A DNA stretch of 64,000 nucleotides. It comes from Mactromeris polynyma (taxonomy: Eukaryota; Mollusca; Bivalvia; Venerida; Mactridae). The notes under the pieces are model-generated. The model was not told the origin of the DNA. It searched no databases and worked only from the letters and a program-made list of their open reading frames with translations. Below are positions 26,920-38,989 of the stretch, piece after piece. Position 1 is the stretch's first letter, and the number at the start of each line of letters is the position of its first letter. The stretch covers positions 10,434,256-10,498,255 of the forward strand of contig JASFXZ010000001.1 in assembly GCA_032209605.1 (NCBI GenBank). Reading direction: 5' to 3'. The translations under genes and the position numbers were made by a program.

Positions 26920-29530
26920 AATTCTTATCTCTGATCACTGAACGTATCCCATTTAACTTGTACTTAGGCATAATTAGATATAGTTCTATATTCGGAAACC
27001 GCACTAAATGTAGTATGTTTGCACATGTATGATTGTAATAAGATTGTAGCAAATTTGTTTGCAAACAAAGACCTTCAAGGAATATGTGTTTTAAGATAGA
27101 TAAAAATGTGTGTAAATACAAATATTTGACTTCAATAATATTTTAATTTTAGCCTATATTTTACGTTATTGTGTATTCAACAATAGAGCGAGAACATTGA
27201 GCAGTAAATGTTACAAAATGCACAGTCAAAGCTGTACATTTACTTGGACACAAAGGCATTGCTAAAAAGGCTACTCTATATGACAATATTTGAAATAAGG
27301 TATCAAGTACATGAATGTATAAGTTCTATTACATCATTTAATTCGTATGCGTTGTGTGTTGCTTTCACTAAACTCAAATTTTTACATATTGGTTACATGT
27401 CTTGTTCAACTGTTCAAACATGTGTATTCGTATCAGATTGACGGGCTTCTCGGTTCAAACGACTGATTGGTCGTCAAACGCCTAACTACATGTAATATAT
27501 AATGTATTCACTAAAAGTTACGTCTACATAATTCGCAAATTGCAAAAGTTACGTCAGCCATATTAAGTGTAATTTTGACAGAGGCCATAACTCGTGTTAT
27601 AATTATGACCAATAATATTTAATGATTTACATAAATTACGAAATTGCTTTAACAAACATAAAAATAAAGAGTGAGTGGAAAAATGGTTCGTGAATAAGGG
27701 ACGAAAAGGTACGTAATTGAGTAAGAAATAGCTAGTAAGAAAAGTCCGCGAAAACTTTTTATTCGTTAAAACTTTCTGCAATGGCTGAATAGTATTTACT
27801 CCTGTAATGTTACACTGTACCTGGTTGTGGTGTATTTCAAATTGCAAAAAGACGTGTTGTAAATGTAGACTTTTATACGACACCGTGTGCCGAGTGCGTA
27901 TGTAGCGTACTATATTATACATGCTCATTTACGAACGCGTATACGCAATATTACGTAAATTACGTAGATCCTGACTAACAGTTGTTGTATAATCCGCTGT
28001 TACTACCAATTTCAAGTTTACTGTCATCCATGTGTTAGTTTCAGGAGTACGCACGATAGAGTAATATTGGTCTGGAGAAGAACCGGTTCAAAACTTGAAA
28101 CTTTTGTCTGGAAATGTGCGTGATGTTTACAGTTATATTTCTCAATGTTTATTAAAAGCGGTGTACGATATAAAATAAAATGGTTCTCTTTCTTCCCAAC
28201 AACGATATTTGATACGATAGGATTCTCATAGGCCGGTTCATGTTCTGTCACTAAGTACGTTTAAACACTTATACAACGTATTCGCCTTATTTCATCGTCC
28301 TAGACCGTTCCAGATTTAGATTTTCGCGATGAATTGAAAATGAGCTTAACTTATTATATTATACTGTATATGTGATAAGTCAAATCAAAGGAATGTACGA
28401 ATGTCACGTATATAGTGTGTGCATGAACTCTTTCTAATCTGATTCGCTTTAATGGTTTGGGTAACTCAACGTCCATTTATTTTTTCTAAAGATAGTACTA
28501 ACATACTATGCTAAATCAATGTATTCACTTGAATGTATTCCGAACCGTAACTTGATCATTATTTAGTTATTTAACGATGAAACTAATTTTTGTAGAGTGC
28601 TATAAATGTACATGTATGTCGTGATATTGGGTAATTGAAAATTCAAACGCCGCATGTGTGTTTATCTGTTGTCATTACTTTGGACATGCAATGTAAGAAA
28701 AGTTTGAATTAATCTATGAATACCTTTGCGGTGTATAAAAACGCTCCTTTGCTCGCCTGTAAGCGATTTACTTAATTTGATTAACTCTCGTGCAATGTTT
28801 TAACACAGCATATTCTCGTTTATGTCATGTTGTTTATTGTTTCGTCTTGGATAATATATTTTCTCTTGATATGAACCTGTACATCACCAATGATAGAGTA
28901 TCTTCCAAAATCTACGATGACAGGGATGATTTGAGTTTAATTTTGTGAGTTATCCTCATTAGGATGGAGATGTGCCCGATGCTACATCTTATGGGGTTTA
29001 CATCTCACAACTCAGTGGTTTTGCAAGAGCTTGTACAGCTGTGGATGGCATTAATAATCACAATCGCTGTTAACTGGAAACCTCATAAAACAAAGCTACA
29101 GATATAATAAACTTCGTAAAACATGTTTGAAATTCTACTGGGAAATCCTACCTCTTTCTGTAAGGATAATTGCTAATTTAGAGGACATCTGTGAAAAGGT
29201 ATTTCACATTCGAAGCTTTACGGTGATGTGGTTTATAAATGTCGTAAGATCTTTGGACATGCGTGTTTACAGTCCTTGTTTGTCAAAAGAATCGCAAGAG
29301 AGGTAATGCATCTGCCGTGTTGTAGCACACAGCATTTACAGTTGACCATCACGCTTCTCTCTTTTCTCTTACGACGACATAACGGTTTAACATTAAATCA
29401 CTAATCCAAAAAAGGAAGAGTGTGACTGATGTTTGTATTTTTCCCATTCTGATTGGTCAGCGAGTACATGTTGACTGCCTTGTTTTATATACATATGATC
29501 TGCATGCATTATCATGTGTTTGCCGTGTTT
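26920..29530. other. Intergenic region between lectin A and lectin B, first part
   Basis: AT-rich sequence upstream of lectin A. Open frames are short and lack domain signatures or matched splice borders. No tRNA, rRNA or recognisable gene was seen. Any upstream regulatory sequence of lectin A would fall here. Confidence 0.6.
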
Positions 29531-29532
29531 TA

Positions 29533-29753
29533 TGTTGGGGAGTTGTCCAGCGTTTGTTTAATTAGAGTGATCAAAAGATACGTGTGAGCTTAGGTGTGTA
29601 GTATTAGACTGTTTACATATCAGGCACATTGTACATGTAACTTGATACTCCTGCATGCTTGGGTTTATAAGATGCTATCGTATTGTAGAGCGACACTCTT
29701 GTAGACTAGCTTGAATAAATAACATCGAACTATCTTGTGTTCTATAATACAAC
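29533..29753 (+). mobile_element. Possible solo LTR-like fragment
   Basis: The segment begins tgttggggagttgtcc and ends taatacaaca (TG...CA). In order it contains a TATA-like tataag, an aataaa signal and a short GT-rich tail, which is the layout of a retrotransposon LTR. No target duplication or internal retroelement coding sequence is visible, so the call is tentative. Confidence 0.35.
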
Positions 29754-29928
29754 AAGGTGCACCATTAAATCAAAGTGTAACCCCCAGTGTTGTTTTTGCC
29801 ATTGACCGTTTTTGTATGTATCTTTGTCCCTTTTGCCTTCTAGTAATTATATATTTTCATGTCTCCTGGTGCTTTGGGATGACTGTGTACTTTTCCTTTC
29901 GCCGAAAATAAAACCCAACTGAGCAAAT

Positions 29929-30030
29929 CTCCAACATAAGAGACGGTGAACACAGGATAATGCATGTAGACATTAGATACATAAACAATAGTCCCGTCAG
30001 TCAAAAACGTACTCGATGACTAACTAGAAG
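29929..30030. repeat. Dispersed repeat, copy 1 (second copy about 35324-35425)
   Basis: The sequence around acataagagacggtgaacac followed by gataatgcatgtagac and tactcgatga is matched imperfectly at 35324-35425 (acataagaaacggcgaccac and onward). The second copy lies in intron 2 of lectin B. The element type is unknown. Confidence 0.5.
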
Positions 30031-30449
30031 CCAGAGCATCTGAAGAGAAGCTCTGAAGGGCACCACAAGATAGGCAAAATACAAACATCAGAAGCCTTCC
30101 TTTTGTTGACAGGTTATGGAGGGATCTGATGAGTCTAACAAACAAAGACTTGAAATACGTACGTCCAAGGATCTTGCCAAGTTAGTGAAAATGAATGAAG
30201 TCAAGCCAATTAGTTATGTATCCAAATGAATTCACTTGAGATCAAATGAATGCAAAATTTTAAAAAAAGATAAAAGCTAAGTGATTTTCAATAAAATTCA
30301 GATGAAGACACATTCTTTTCTCGTTGTATTCATTTTTGTTCCCATAACGAATAGATTTTCAAGCTAAGTTTTATGTAGTTATTGTCATTATGAACTACGA
30401 AAATCAAGCGATGGAATCAGTTTCTGTATAAGTCCGATTTTCCACTACA

Positions 30450-33400
30450 TTACCCAATCACGATAGATGCCCCTCCTATAATAGAATATCTGAAAATAAA
30501 CAATTATAATCAATGATGAAGCATGCAGTTGACCATAATTGCATGTATACGTTATGTCTAATAATATAATTATTGCGAAATGCGTTTGTCCGTAGTTATT
30601 GATTAAATATAATCTACATGTACAGGAAGCTTTAAAGTTTGTAGTCAGCTGTTGATCGAACTGGCAACGATGTACAAGCGTGTCATTTTTCTGTATTTCA
30701 TTTAAATATAAAAAGCAAGAAAGGCACGAATGTAACTTACGCAGAACGTTCACATATAAAGTAGAATTGAGAGGAGCAGCGGAAATCATGCCAGAAGTAA
30801 TGATGTTCTCCTCGTATTGCTACACAATCTTCTTCATGGTCACCACTTCCTTTAATATAGTAGTTGCTGTGGTTGATTTTGTCTATGCTCGTATCGCGTT
30901 TATTTGGGTATATGAATTGATCAAACCAGACTGCCTGGGTTTCTGATCTGAGCTTTATGTCCAATTCATTTTTAGTGAAAATGTCAAACTTCCCAAATTG
31001 TGTATTTAACATCTCGTAAATCAAAACAAACAATGTATTTGGTTATGTTCAAGAAACCAATGTTACGTAGTGTATTTTCTGAATGATAAGAACAATCATA
31101 TTAATGATAAAATTAGGGATGTCAACGAATATTCGAATATTCGAATATTCGTTTTATCTTCGAATATTCGAATCCTGTTTCAATATTCGAATATTCGAAA
31201 AAATATACTTAATAAATAATTTATGAAAAATAAAAAATGTTGTTTGTTTATTTATTTGCCGACGCCGATTTGTGTAAGATAGTATGAGAGTAATAAAGGA
31301 TGTTGTTGTTGTTGAAATATACGCGCTTGTAAAAGTGTCATTGTGTATATTTGGGGGTGCTTATATAATTGTATATCGTCCGGTGATGACATTTTGTCTC
31401 TATCGATAATCCGTTAATTACTGACCGTTTGTAACAGTTTGATAGTCCATAGTCTCAAATAGAAGAAAATAGGTGTCTAATTGTCTGTAATTTGGTTGTT
31501 GACGAAAGCAGTTAAAACCACGGACATGGACTTGAGTTAATGACTCGCTTTTTAATTAAGGAAGATCAAAGATGGAATTGAGAAAAGAAACATGCCGAAA
31601 AATGGGGTGACGGGAAACAACATAATTTGCATACCAATTTTTCACGTAGGTCATATCATCCAACCAAATGACTGTTTAAAAGCATTTTACTCAATATACA
31701 ACGAGTAAATGTATTTTGAATGGTTCGATTTTTAATTAAGTACTCAATATTCAAAAATAGCGTACCTAAACAAGATATTTACACTGATATAATAAAAATC
31801 TCATAGTTCATGCTAAATTACAAGTATCGTCAAAATGCCGTCTGCCGCCTGGAACTATTTCACCTGATCGTTGGATAAGAAGTCTAAGTGACTAAGTGTT
31901 ACCAAATGTTCATGTTTATTTCATATATTTTGATAACAAAAGCTTTCTGCATCAGAACGATTACCAAACCGAGTGAAACCGAGTTGTGAATTTGACATTG
32001 AGACTGAATGAATGTAGAACTTCTATTTTATGTATGTTGCCAAGTTGTCATGTTCTTGATTTTATGAATGCATAACGTTGAATACTTGTATGAAAAAACG
32101 AAAACAAAACATATTAAACACTTCACAAAGATATTCATAAACACGAATATTGGCATTCAGAAGATGATCTGTTAACTGCAATAGTATAATTCGTCAGAGT
32201 CTTAACTTCCGGTGAAAACGAAAGTAGAATACACACAGCACGTAAGGAACTTTGGTATATGAAATATTATTTTTTTAATAATTTTGTCTAAGTTGTGTCG
32301 AACGAATATTCGAATATTCGTTCGAAATGAAAAACGAATATTCGAATACCTGATTTGCTATTCGTTGACATCCCTAGATAAAATATATAATATTCCTTGT
32401 CTGCTTCTTGTCTTTTACGTTGATGAAACGGTTGTGCGGAACACAAATGAATCATGTTCATTAGTATTGTGTATTTCATTTGTCATGTGTGGTCTTACGA
32501 AACGTCGCGTTATCATGCAAATTTGCTGTGCAACGTATTGTTAATGTCAGATAAATCACACTAACTTTACATAATTTCGAATACGAAATCCATTTTAAAG
32601 TTTAAATATACCATTGTCAGGTTGATCTTTCTCCCAATGCGTATATTGAAATGGCGAGCCTGTGTTGGTCAGTCGGTCTCTCCATAACCATGTCCCTTCG
32701 TTAACATTATCCATTCCACCAATCCACAATTCGTCACGTCCATCATTCTCTTATAATAATAAAGTATTTTGTTATTTTGTGTGTAAAAGAAGAGAGCTAA
32801 TACGTAACGAGAGGGTAAAGAGAGAGAATACGTAACTACAGGGAAAGCCACATACATAAGACAATGCCTCCCCACGCAGATCTCCCTATTTTGTTGTCAA
32901 CATATGCCGTATTAACATATTCATCCGAACAAGTACTGATGACGTAAAACGTCAACAGGTAATTTATATTTGAAATTTTCATCACGATATGAGACGTCAT
33001 CAATTTATGTGCACCTGTCTGATGCATTCTGGAATATCGGCACACAACGAGTGTAAACAAAAACGCAAGAAACCGCGTTAAATTAACCGGTCAACGAGCT
33101 AAGAAATAACTACTTTTTGCATCGATATTGAATCCTCTGAAATTTGACTGGACACGTGTACGTCCAGTAAGTGAATAACTAAGTTTAACGGTATACTAAA
33201 TATGGGAATATTCTGGAAAACTTTTCTTTTTTTTAAATGTTTTGACGATATTTACTGAGACTTGAAGTGGACAATATACTTACTGTATGACTGCATCCCT
33301 TCCAGATATCCATTTATGAAGTTCTGCTCGTTTGATGAATTCACGAAGACTAAATGAGAGTCTTGTTTCAGACATTCATCCTAAAATGAATTTGCTAACA

Positions 33401-36400
33401 GAATTTAAGTTCGCAAATAAATAAATATAATTGGTCATATCATAGGTCACTAAACTAAGAAACACAGTGCTTTGAATCGTTAAACAAAGCATAGTTGACA
33501 ACGTTAAGGTTCAGATAAGTAAACATCTTTTAAAATACCGTACGTACACTCGCATGTTGTTGGTTCAATTTGTGGTCTAAGACGAACAAATAGCAGGACT
33601 CGTGGTGTTTGAGCCAGTCATCCGGACATCCTACCACTGTATGAATATAGATATCAGAATATATTAATAAAGATAAATAATAAACTACAAGAAAAGTAGG
33701 AAGAACTAATCGGAATTACGCTGACAGGTGCATATTATGTTTTTTACTGAAAATGCAGGTTAAGTCCTTATTCCTTACATTACGCCTTCCACGATAATTA
33801 CATAAAAATAAATACATAAATTTGGTGTAAGCCTGTGGGATTGACAACCAACTGCCTGTGTATTTCAATATTACCAAATGCCAACATATGTTAAAGCAAT
33901 ACATAAAGACACATCAACTTTGCAAGTTTCTACAAATACTTGTTACCTAATACATATATATGTATTATTATCACTATTTTTCATCATTCTTTGATGAGGT
34001 ATCGAACACTTTGTGTACTTTACTAACTTTGTTTTAACACATAAATAAAAGCATTACGTCTTATCGCTCGTCGGTCCAAATGGATACTGGGACATAACTT
34101 GTGACAATCTCCTGTGGCGCGAACTGAGCGTAAATTTCTCGTGCGAACGAGGCGCCACCTATCGTGGAATCATAACCGAGGGAGATCAACTTTTCATGAG
34201 TATTTCTGACGTATCAACAAAAAATATCGACCGATTGTCAAGCATTGAAATACTGCAAATGTAAGGGAATTAAATTAAAATGGTGAAAATTACATTAAGC
34301 AAAGAATGAGTGCAACAGTGCCATATTAAAATCTTAGCAAACGTAATTCCTATAAAACTCTATAACACAAAGTTGACCGACATGGCTATGAACATTTAGT
34401 CGTGTCAAGACAGCAACATACTATTTGCTGAATCTGCATGTAACCAGAACAACACATGACCATATTAAAGTCACTGTCACATCGATGCTTATCAGCTATT
34501 TATATGTTGATTTTGTAAGTATTAATCCTTTGTGTATATTTTACTTGCCAACATTTGCCATTGTTGAAACTGGAGATATGGTTGTAGTAGTAGTGGTGGT
34601 GGTTGTTGTTGTTGTTATTGGTCGTGAATTCGTTATTGTTGTCCTCGTTGATGTTGGTTGTGAATTCGTTATTGTTGTCATTGTTACGGGTGAAAGCGAT
34701 GCTGCATTTAATAGAGAAATTAACTTTAAATGTACAACAAAATTTAAAGATTTATAGTTGTGAAAATGGTTCGTAAGGATATTTAGGCAAGAACAAATAA
34801 ATGTATAATTTATTATTATCGAATGTTTGACATAACCATCGTCTCTTGGTTCCAAACCAGTACGAACGTGTCCATTCAAAGGAAACTGAGAACTTATGTA
34901 ATGTATGTATTGGTTAAACATCACGAGAAACATACATGCTGTCATAGGAATGAATTCCAGAGGTCTTGATTTTTGCATCAACCCATACTAGTTAATACAT
35001 TACGTTAATATAGTGATATATGATGCACTTTGCTGTAAACTTATTAGAAAGAACTTTACTAGTCATCCTAGTAGAAAAATGGGTATTCGTCGTGACCAAA
35101 GGTGATGTGCTTGCTTGTGACGCCGCTGCATAAAATAACAAAATCAATGGCAAACGGGACACAAGAGGAACAGAAATGACGGGTGAAGGTGCAATGGTCA
35201 TTGGCAAAACACCACTGGAGATTAAACCTGGTGTAAAGGTACTACCAACCTCACACTTGTCAAAATATCGCCCAAATGAAACAAACAGTGTAAGTAACAA
35301 ATACCTGCTGGACAACTTACCAACATAAGAAACGGCGACCACATGATAGTGCATACAGATCATAGCTAGATAAAACAATACACCCGAGAATCCAGTCGAA
35401 AGTGTGTACTCAATGAAAAGTCGTTCATAGTGCGACAGGATGTATTACATTTATCATATCGTCACACATGCAAAAAGCGTGGCCCACTGGGGCTTTGCTA
35501 TCAAACATGTAATGCTGTGCATTATATTAGGTAAATGGACTATCTTAATAAAAAAGAAGACTATACGTCCGTATTATTAAGAGTCTTTATACATACACGG
35601 TCAAAAATAAGTTTAGGTAGGCATCTTGTCAATGTAACCATATATCATAAGTTTACCTAGAATCAGGACTCGCAAGAAACGAAAACAGAAACCATGAAGT
35701 TTGGAATGTGCCTTTTTCTGTTGTGTCGGGCTTTACCTTGTTTTTAACACACTATTATTAACTTATTCTCAAAAAATTACTTTTAAAATACCATATTTCC
35801 AGCCAGTTCAAGTTATCATGTTTGCCCACAAGCCATTGCATACGTTCGTACTTGATTATCGTTAACTCTAATAGAAAAGAGCAACACACACATCCAGTGA
35901 TTTAGTGAGCTCGCCATTGACAGAAGTACGTTCTAATTAAGAAAACTTGCGCAATACTAAGCCAGTATTTTCTTACCAATATCTGTGGATGAGATTGTAC
36001 CGATACACATTTGTATAACAGTTAAGCCATTTTGTGTCTCCACAAATCCTATCTGAAGTTAAACAAATAGATAGACAATCAAACTTGTCAAGAAAGATCA
36101 AGCATAAACATCTTACGGAAGTGATACTTTAATAAACTGTAAACAATAAATGTTCATTCGTATATCCATTCGTGTCTTCAGGCTAGATTTGATATTGCAC
36201 CATGCACAGGTCACCACATTGGAGTTTTGATAAGAAAGAAATGATATCAGGTGACGGTCATGTGTAGACAGTGTTTGAACTGCACAATAACAGAAATTTT
36301 CAATTTGATTTCCACACGATTTAGAAAAGAAATGCAACTGTCCATATGTATGTATAATACCAGTTTTCAATATGAAAACATGATTTTAGCATTCAGTGGG

Positions 36401-37949
36401 CTGCATAATTACATCCGACAATGCGTTGAGCATAATTACAACGTGGTTTGCATGTATGGTATATGCACAGAACAAAATAAGTTTCGAACACAAGACTATG
36501 CCTTAAGATTAATTTGATTGGGTTTTTTAAAAACCGTGAGTTTTTTTTCAGGGCCGCGAGCAAATAGCTTCGTCAAAGAACCAAGCGATCAGAAGGAAAC
36601 ATGATTTAAAATGTCGGTATCTTACATGACTACCGTGAACATTTAAAAATAGCTTGACCACGTTTTCACATGCTACAGGTTTGACGTTCTAACAACTTGC
36701 GTATGTGTTCTCCTCCATTCCTCTTGAAGACCACATACCCACATTATTGACGTCAACGCGATCTTTGATCTAACGCCAAGACAATCCCACAAATTACTGA
36801 AATATCGGATGATCTTGCCGACCAATCAAGCACTGTAACATTATGCTGTCTTAGAATATTCGGTGTGTATCTTATAATTATAGTGCGGGTTCGTGCTGTC
36901 GTGTTGAAAAACTGCAAAAATGGCAAATAATTGGTCGGATGATTTCATCACAACAACAACGCAGTATTTCTGCGACGACATATACGAGCACAGACGATGA
37001 CGCAGCCACCAACATAGCGATCACGTCAGTAGCAGTAAGCAGTCTCCCATCGGCAAAACAAACGCTGAATCTTGAGTAACTTGATTCCAATCAGTGCGAT
37101 TCCACGTTCTATGAGCGCGCAATCAGTTCACCCTGACACTGCGATTTCTTAAGGTCAGTTGGACGTACTCGCACGGTCGGCGATCGCGTAACCCGGAAAC
37201 AGCCTGTTACGAACAGGCCGATCACTAATTATCACACCAGTACGAATCCTTAGACGAGAAGAAACGTTCTACTTGCCATATCGTGACGCCAGGATGATAT
37301 AACGGTCTTTCCTCGAATTCGTTTTATAGTGTCGGCCGGAGCGTGGTCTGTCATTCACGTTACCTTTCTGTTTAAACTGGTCTACAGTGACCGATCGTTG
37401 ACTTGCTGTGGTTTAGAGAAGAGCAGCACCGTCTCTGCCACTTACTCGTAGTACATCAGTAAACATTCCATGGCCTGATAACCTTCTTCCAGCGTTGTTC
37501 CGTTAAGTCGACCCTTTGCTTGCATCTGCAAATTGTCCACGATCTCTTATGGTTATGATAGAAATGCAATACGTTGACATGGTGGACAACCTTTTATATA
37601 TGCGATAAATGTCTTACAACAGAAATATAAAACATGCATCTTCACTTGACGTTTAATCACATTTACACTACTTACAGTGAGCATAGTGTGATGTAAACGG
37701 AATGTAAACAATAAACTGACAAATACGACCGACCTGATTATTAAACTGAATTTGTTGAAATACACCATGGGCAGCAGTAGTTCCGTATGTTGGTTTGCAG
37801 TCAAACTCGTACATGTAACCTAACACCTTAGAATTTGTGTCATCATTTGTATACACATTTAATTCCACGGAGTAATTACACAGACAAGAATAGTCCCCAC
37901 GGGAAACTAAAATACAGATTGACAATACCACAGCATAAACTACAAACAT
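30450..37949 (-). CDS. Secreted C-type lectin B (SH3b-like + poly-Thr linker + CTLD)
   Basis: Nine minus-strand exons: 37949-37734, 36052-35977, 35125-35060, 34701-34549, 33636-33548, 33380-33284, 32749-32612, 30849-30741 and 30489-30450. They total 984 nt (327 aa) with all phases consistent. Exons 1, 2 and 5-9 match lectin A in length to the base. The start is the Met at 37949, which gives a first exon of 72 codons as in lectin A; an upstream in-frame Met at 37997 would lengthen the leader. Residues 1-18 form a signal peptide. Residues 20-97 have the SH3b-like pattern (NSKVLG, DCKPTYG, then GFVE). The linker at 98-170 includes a run of twelve Thr. The CTLD at about 171-314 has ESCYLF, HLVFVNSSNEQNF, LWIGGMDN, GTWLWRD, DQPDNG, EEDC, FWHDFRC and FICE. 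QPD is classically a galactose-type triplet. The tail is SAYSIIGGASIVIG. Intron 4 starts with GC (GCAAGT) and intron 7 contains a hAT-like element. Confidence 0.87.
31114..32376. mobile_element. Non-autonomous hAT-like transposon
   Basis: A 1263-bp element with terminal inverted repeats tagggatgtcaacgaata / (reverse complement) tagggatgtcaacgaata. It is flanked on both sides by the perfect 8-bp duplication gataaaat (31106-31113 and 32377-32384). The ends carry nested copies of the palindrome cgaatattcg. No transposase open frame is present. The 8-bp duplication and TIR form are hAT hallmarks. It lies in intron 7 of lectin B. Confidence 0.88.
32805..32880. repeat. Short dispersed repeat shared by both lectin genes
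   Basis: The segment gagagagaatacgtaactac, then agggaaagccacat and gcctccccacgcag, is matched imperfectly at about 14355-14415 (gagagaataagttgctac, then agggaacgccacac and gcctccccacacag). One copy lies in intron 6 of lectin B and the other in intron 1 of lectin A. The element type is unknown. Confidence 0.5.
36880..37520. other. GC-richer segment in intron 1 of lectin B
   Basis: This stretch is visibly richer in G+C and CpG than its AT-rich surroundings. It contains a 70-codon minus-strand open frame (37090-36878) with no recognisable motif. It may be an old transposon fragment. No function is assigned. Confidence 0.4.
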
Positions 37950-37994
37950 TGTTCTCTGATGTATTGGAACAACAATGATAAACTGGTGAACTAA

Positions 37995-38000
37995 CATATA
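37995..38000 (-). promoter_or_regulatory. TATA-like element of lectin B
   Basis: TATATG lies on the minus strand about 46 nt upstream of the chosen ATG (37949), at the position equivalent to the TATA box of lectin A. The conserved leader string tttatcattgttgttc follows. Its position supports 37949 rather than 37997 as the start codon. Confidence 0.4.
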
Positions 38001-38989
38001 CCTTACTCGTATCTCTCGTTTACGCTATTAACCTAATTAGCTAAATTATCTTATTTTGGGAGCATAAACATAAACTACATGTATATATATATTTCAAAAC
38101 GGCATTACTATATGCAATTGCAGCTTGCTGTATACTGACGTAATTAGTGTTTAGTTTAAACATATTTTATTTGCATACTATCAACAACATAATAATACAG
38201 TATACAACATTTTGCATAAAACGAGTGTGTTCAATAGTTAGTGTAAAAAGGATGAGACCGAAAGCAAATGACTTATATAAATTTTCTCCTTAATAATATA
38301 CATTTCCAACAGGTACGTGATTGATTTAAGTGTTTATAAAGTTCACACAGAAATACGAATGTTTAAACTCTTTTGTTAGTATTAAGAAGGTTTTTTTTAA
38401 TCTACGAGAAAAGAAAGGATAGAGGGAGCAAAGTGTAATGTGTAACAGTGAAATTGTTACAACTGTTCGACTCATAGCGTAAAGCGTATGGTTTCCTATA
38501 TGTATTTGTAAACGGATCTAAAAATAAGAACATTGGTTTCATTTGTATACGTGGGGCAACCGAAAAGTAAAACTATTGTATCAAGACTAACATTTATGTT
38601 TGTAAGATTAGATAAAAGAACATGTTTTTGGTGTCTATATAATGGACAATACATGTACAGGAAAAAATGGTCTGTTGATTCGAAATAACCACAAATACAC
38701 TCACGGGTACCAGTTATGTTTTTTACAAATAAGTAGGATTTAAAGATGCTGCATCCTGTTCTCGGTCGAATATGAAGAATTTGGAGCCTCCTGGGGCCTA
38801 GACAGTAATAGACATTTGTGATTTAAGCCGGTGACGGAGAACGACATCGGACTTGGATATAAATTAGGGGTCGTCTCAAACTTATTTACGAATACAGATG
38901 TACAGGACACGTGTTTCGAATTATTTTTTTGCATGTAAACTCAACAACACATTATTTTTCAAATTTATTAATTTTCATCTGAACTTGAA

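Noticed and set aside
30680..30946. Plus-strand 88-codon open frame opposite lectin B exon 8
   Set aside because: Shadow of the antisense lectin exon, whose splice phases and CTLD motifs are clear.
30741..31033. Single-exon reading of the lectin B C-terminal open frame, extending upstream of 30849
   Set aside because: Sequence above 30849 does not match lectin A. The exon border at 30849 (attaaag acceptor) joins in phase to exon 7 to complete QPDNGSGDHEEDC, so the upstream part is intron.
34425..34757. Plus-strand Val-rich open frame
   Set aside because: Complement of the poly-Thr linker exon of lectin B.
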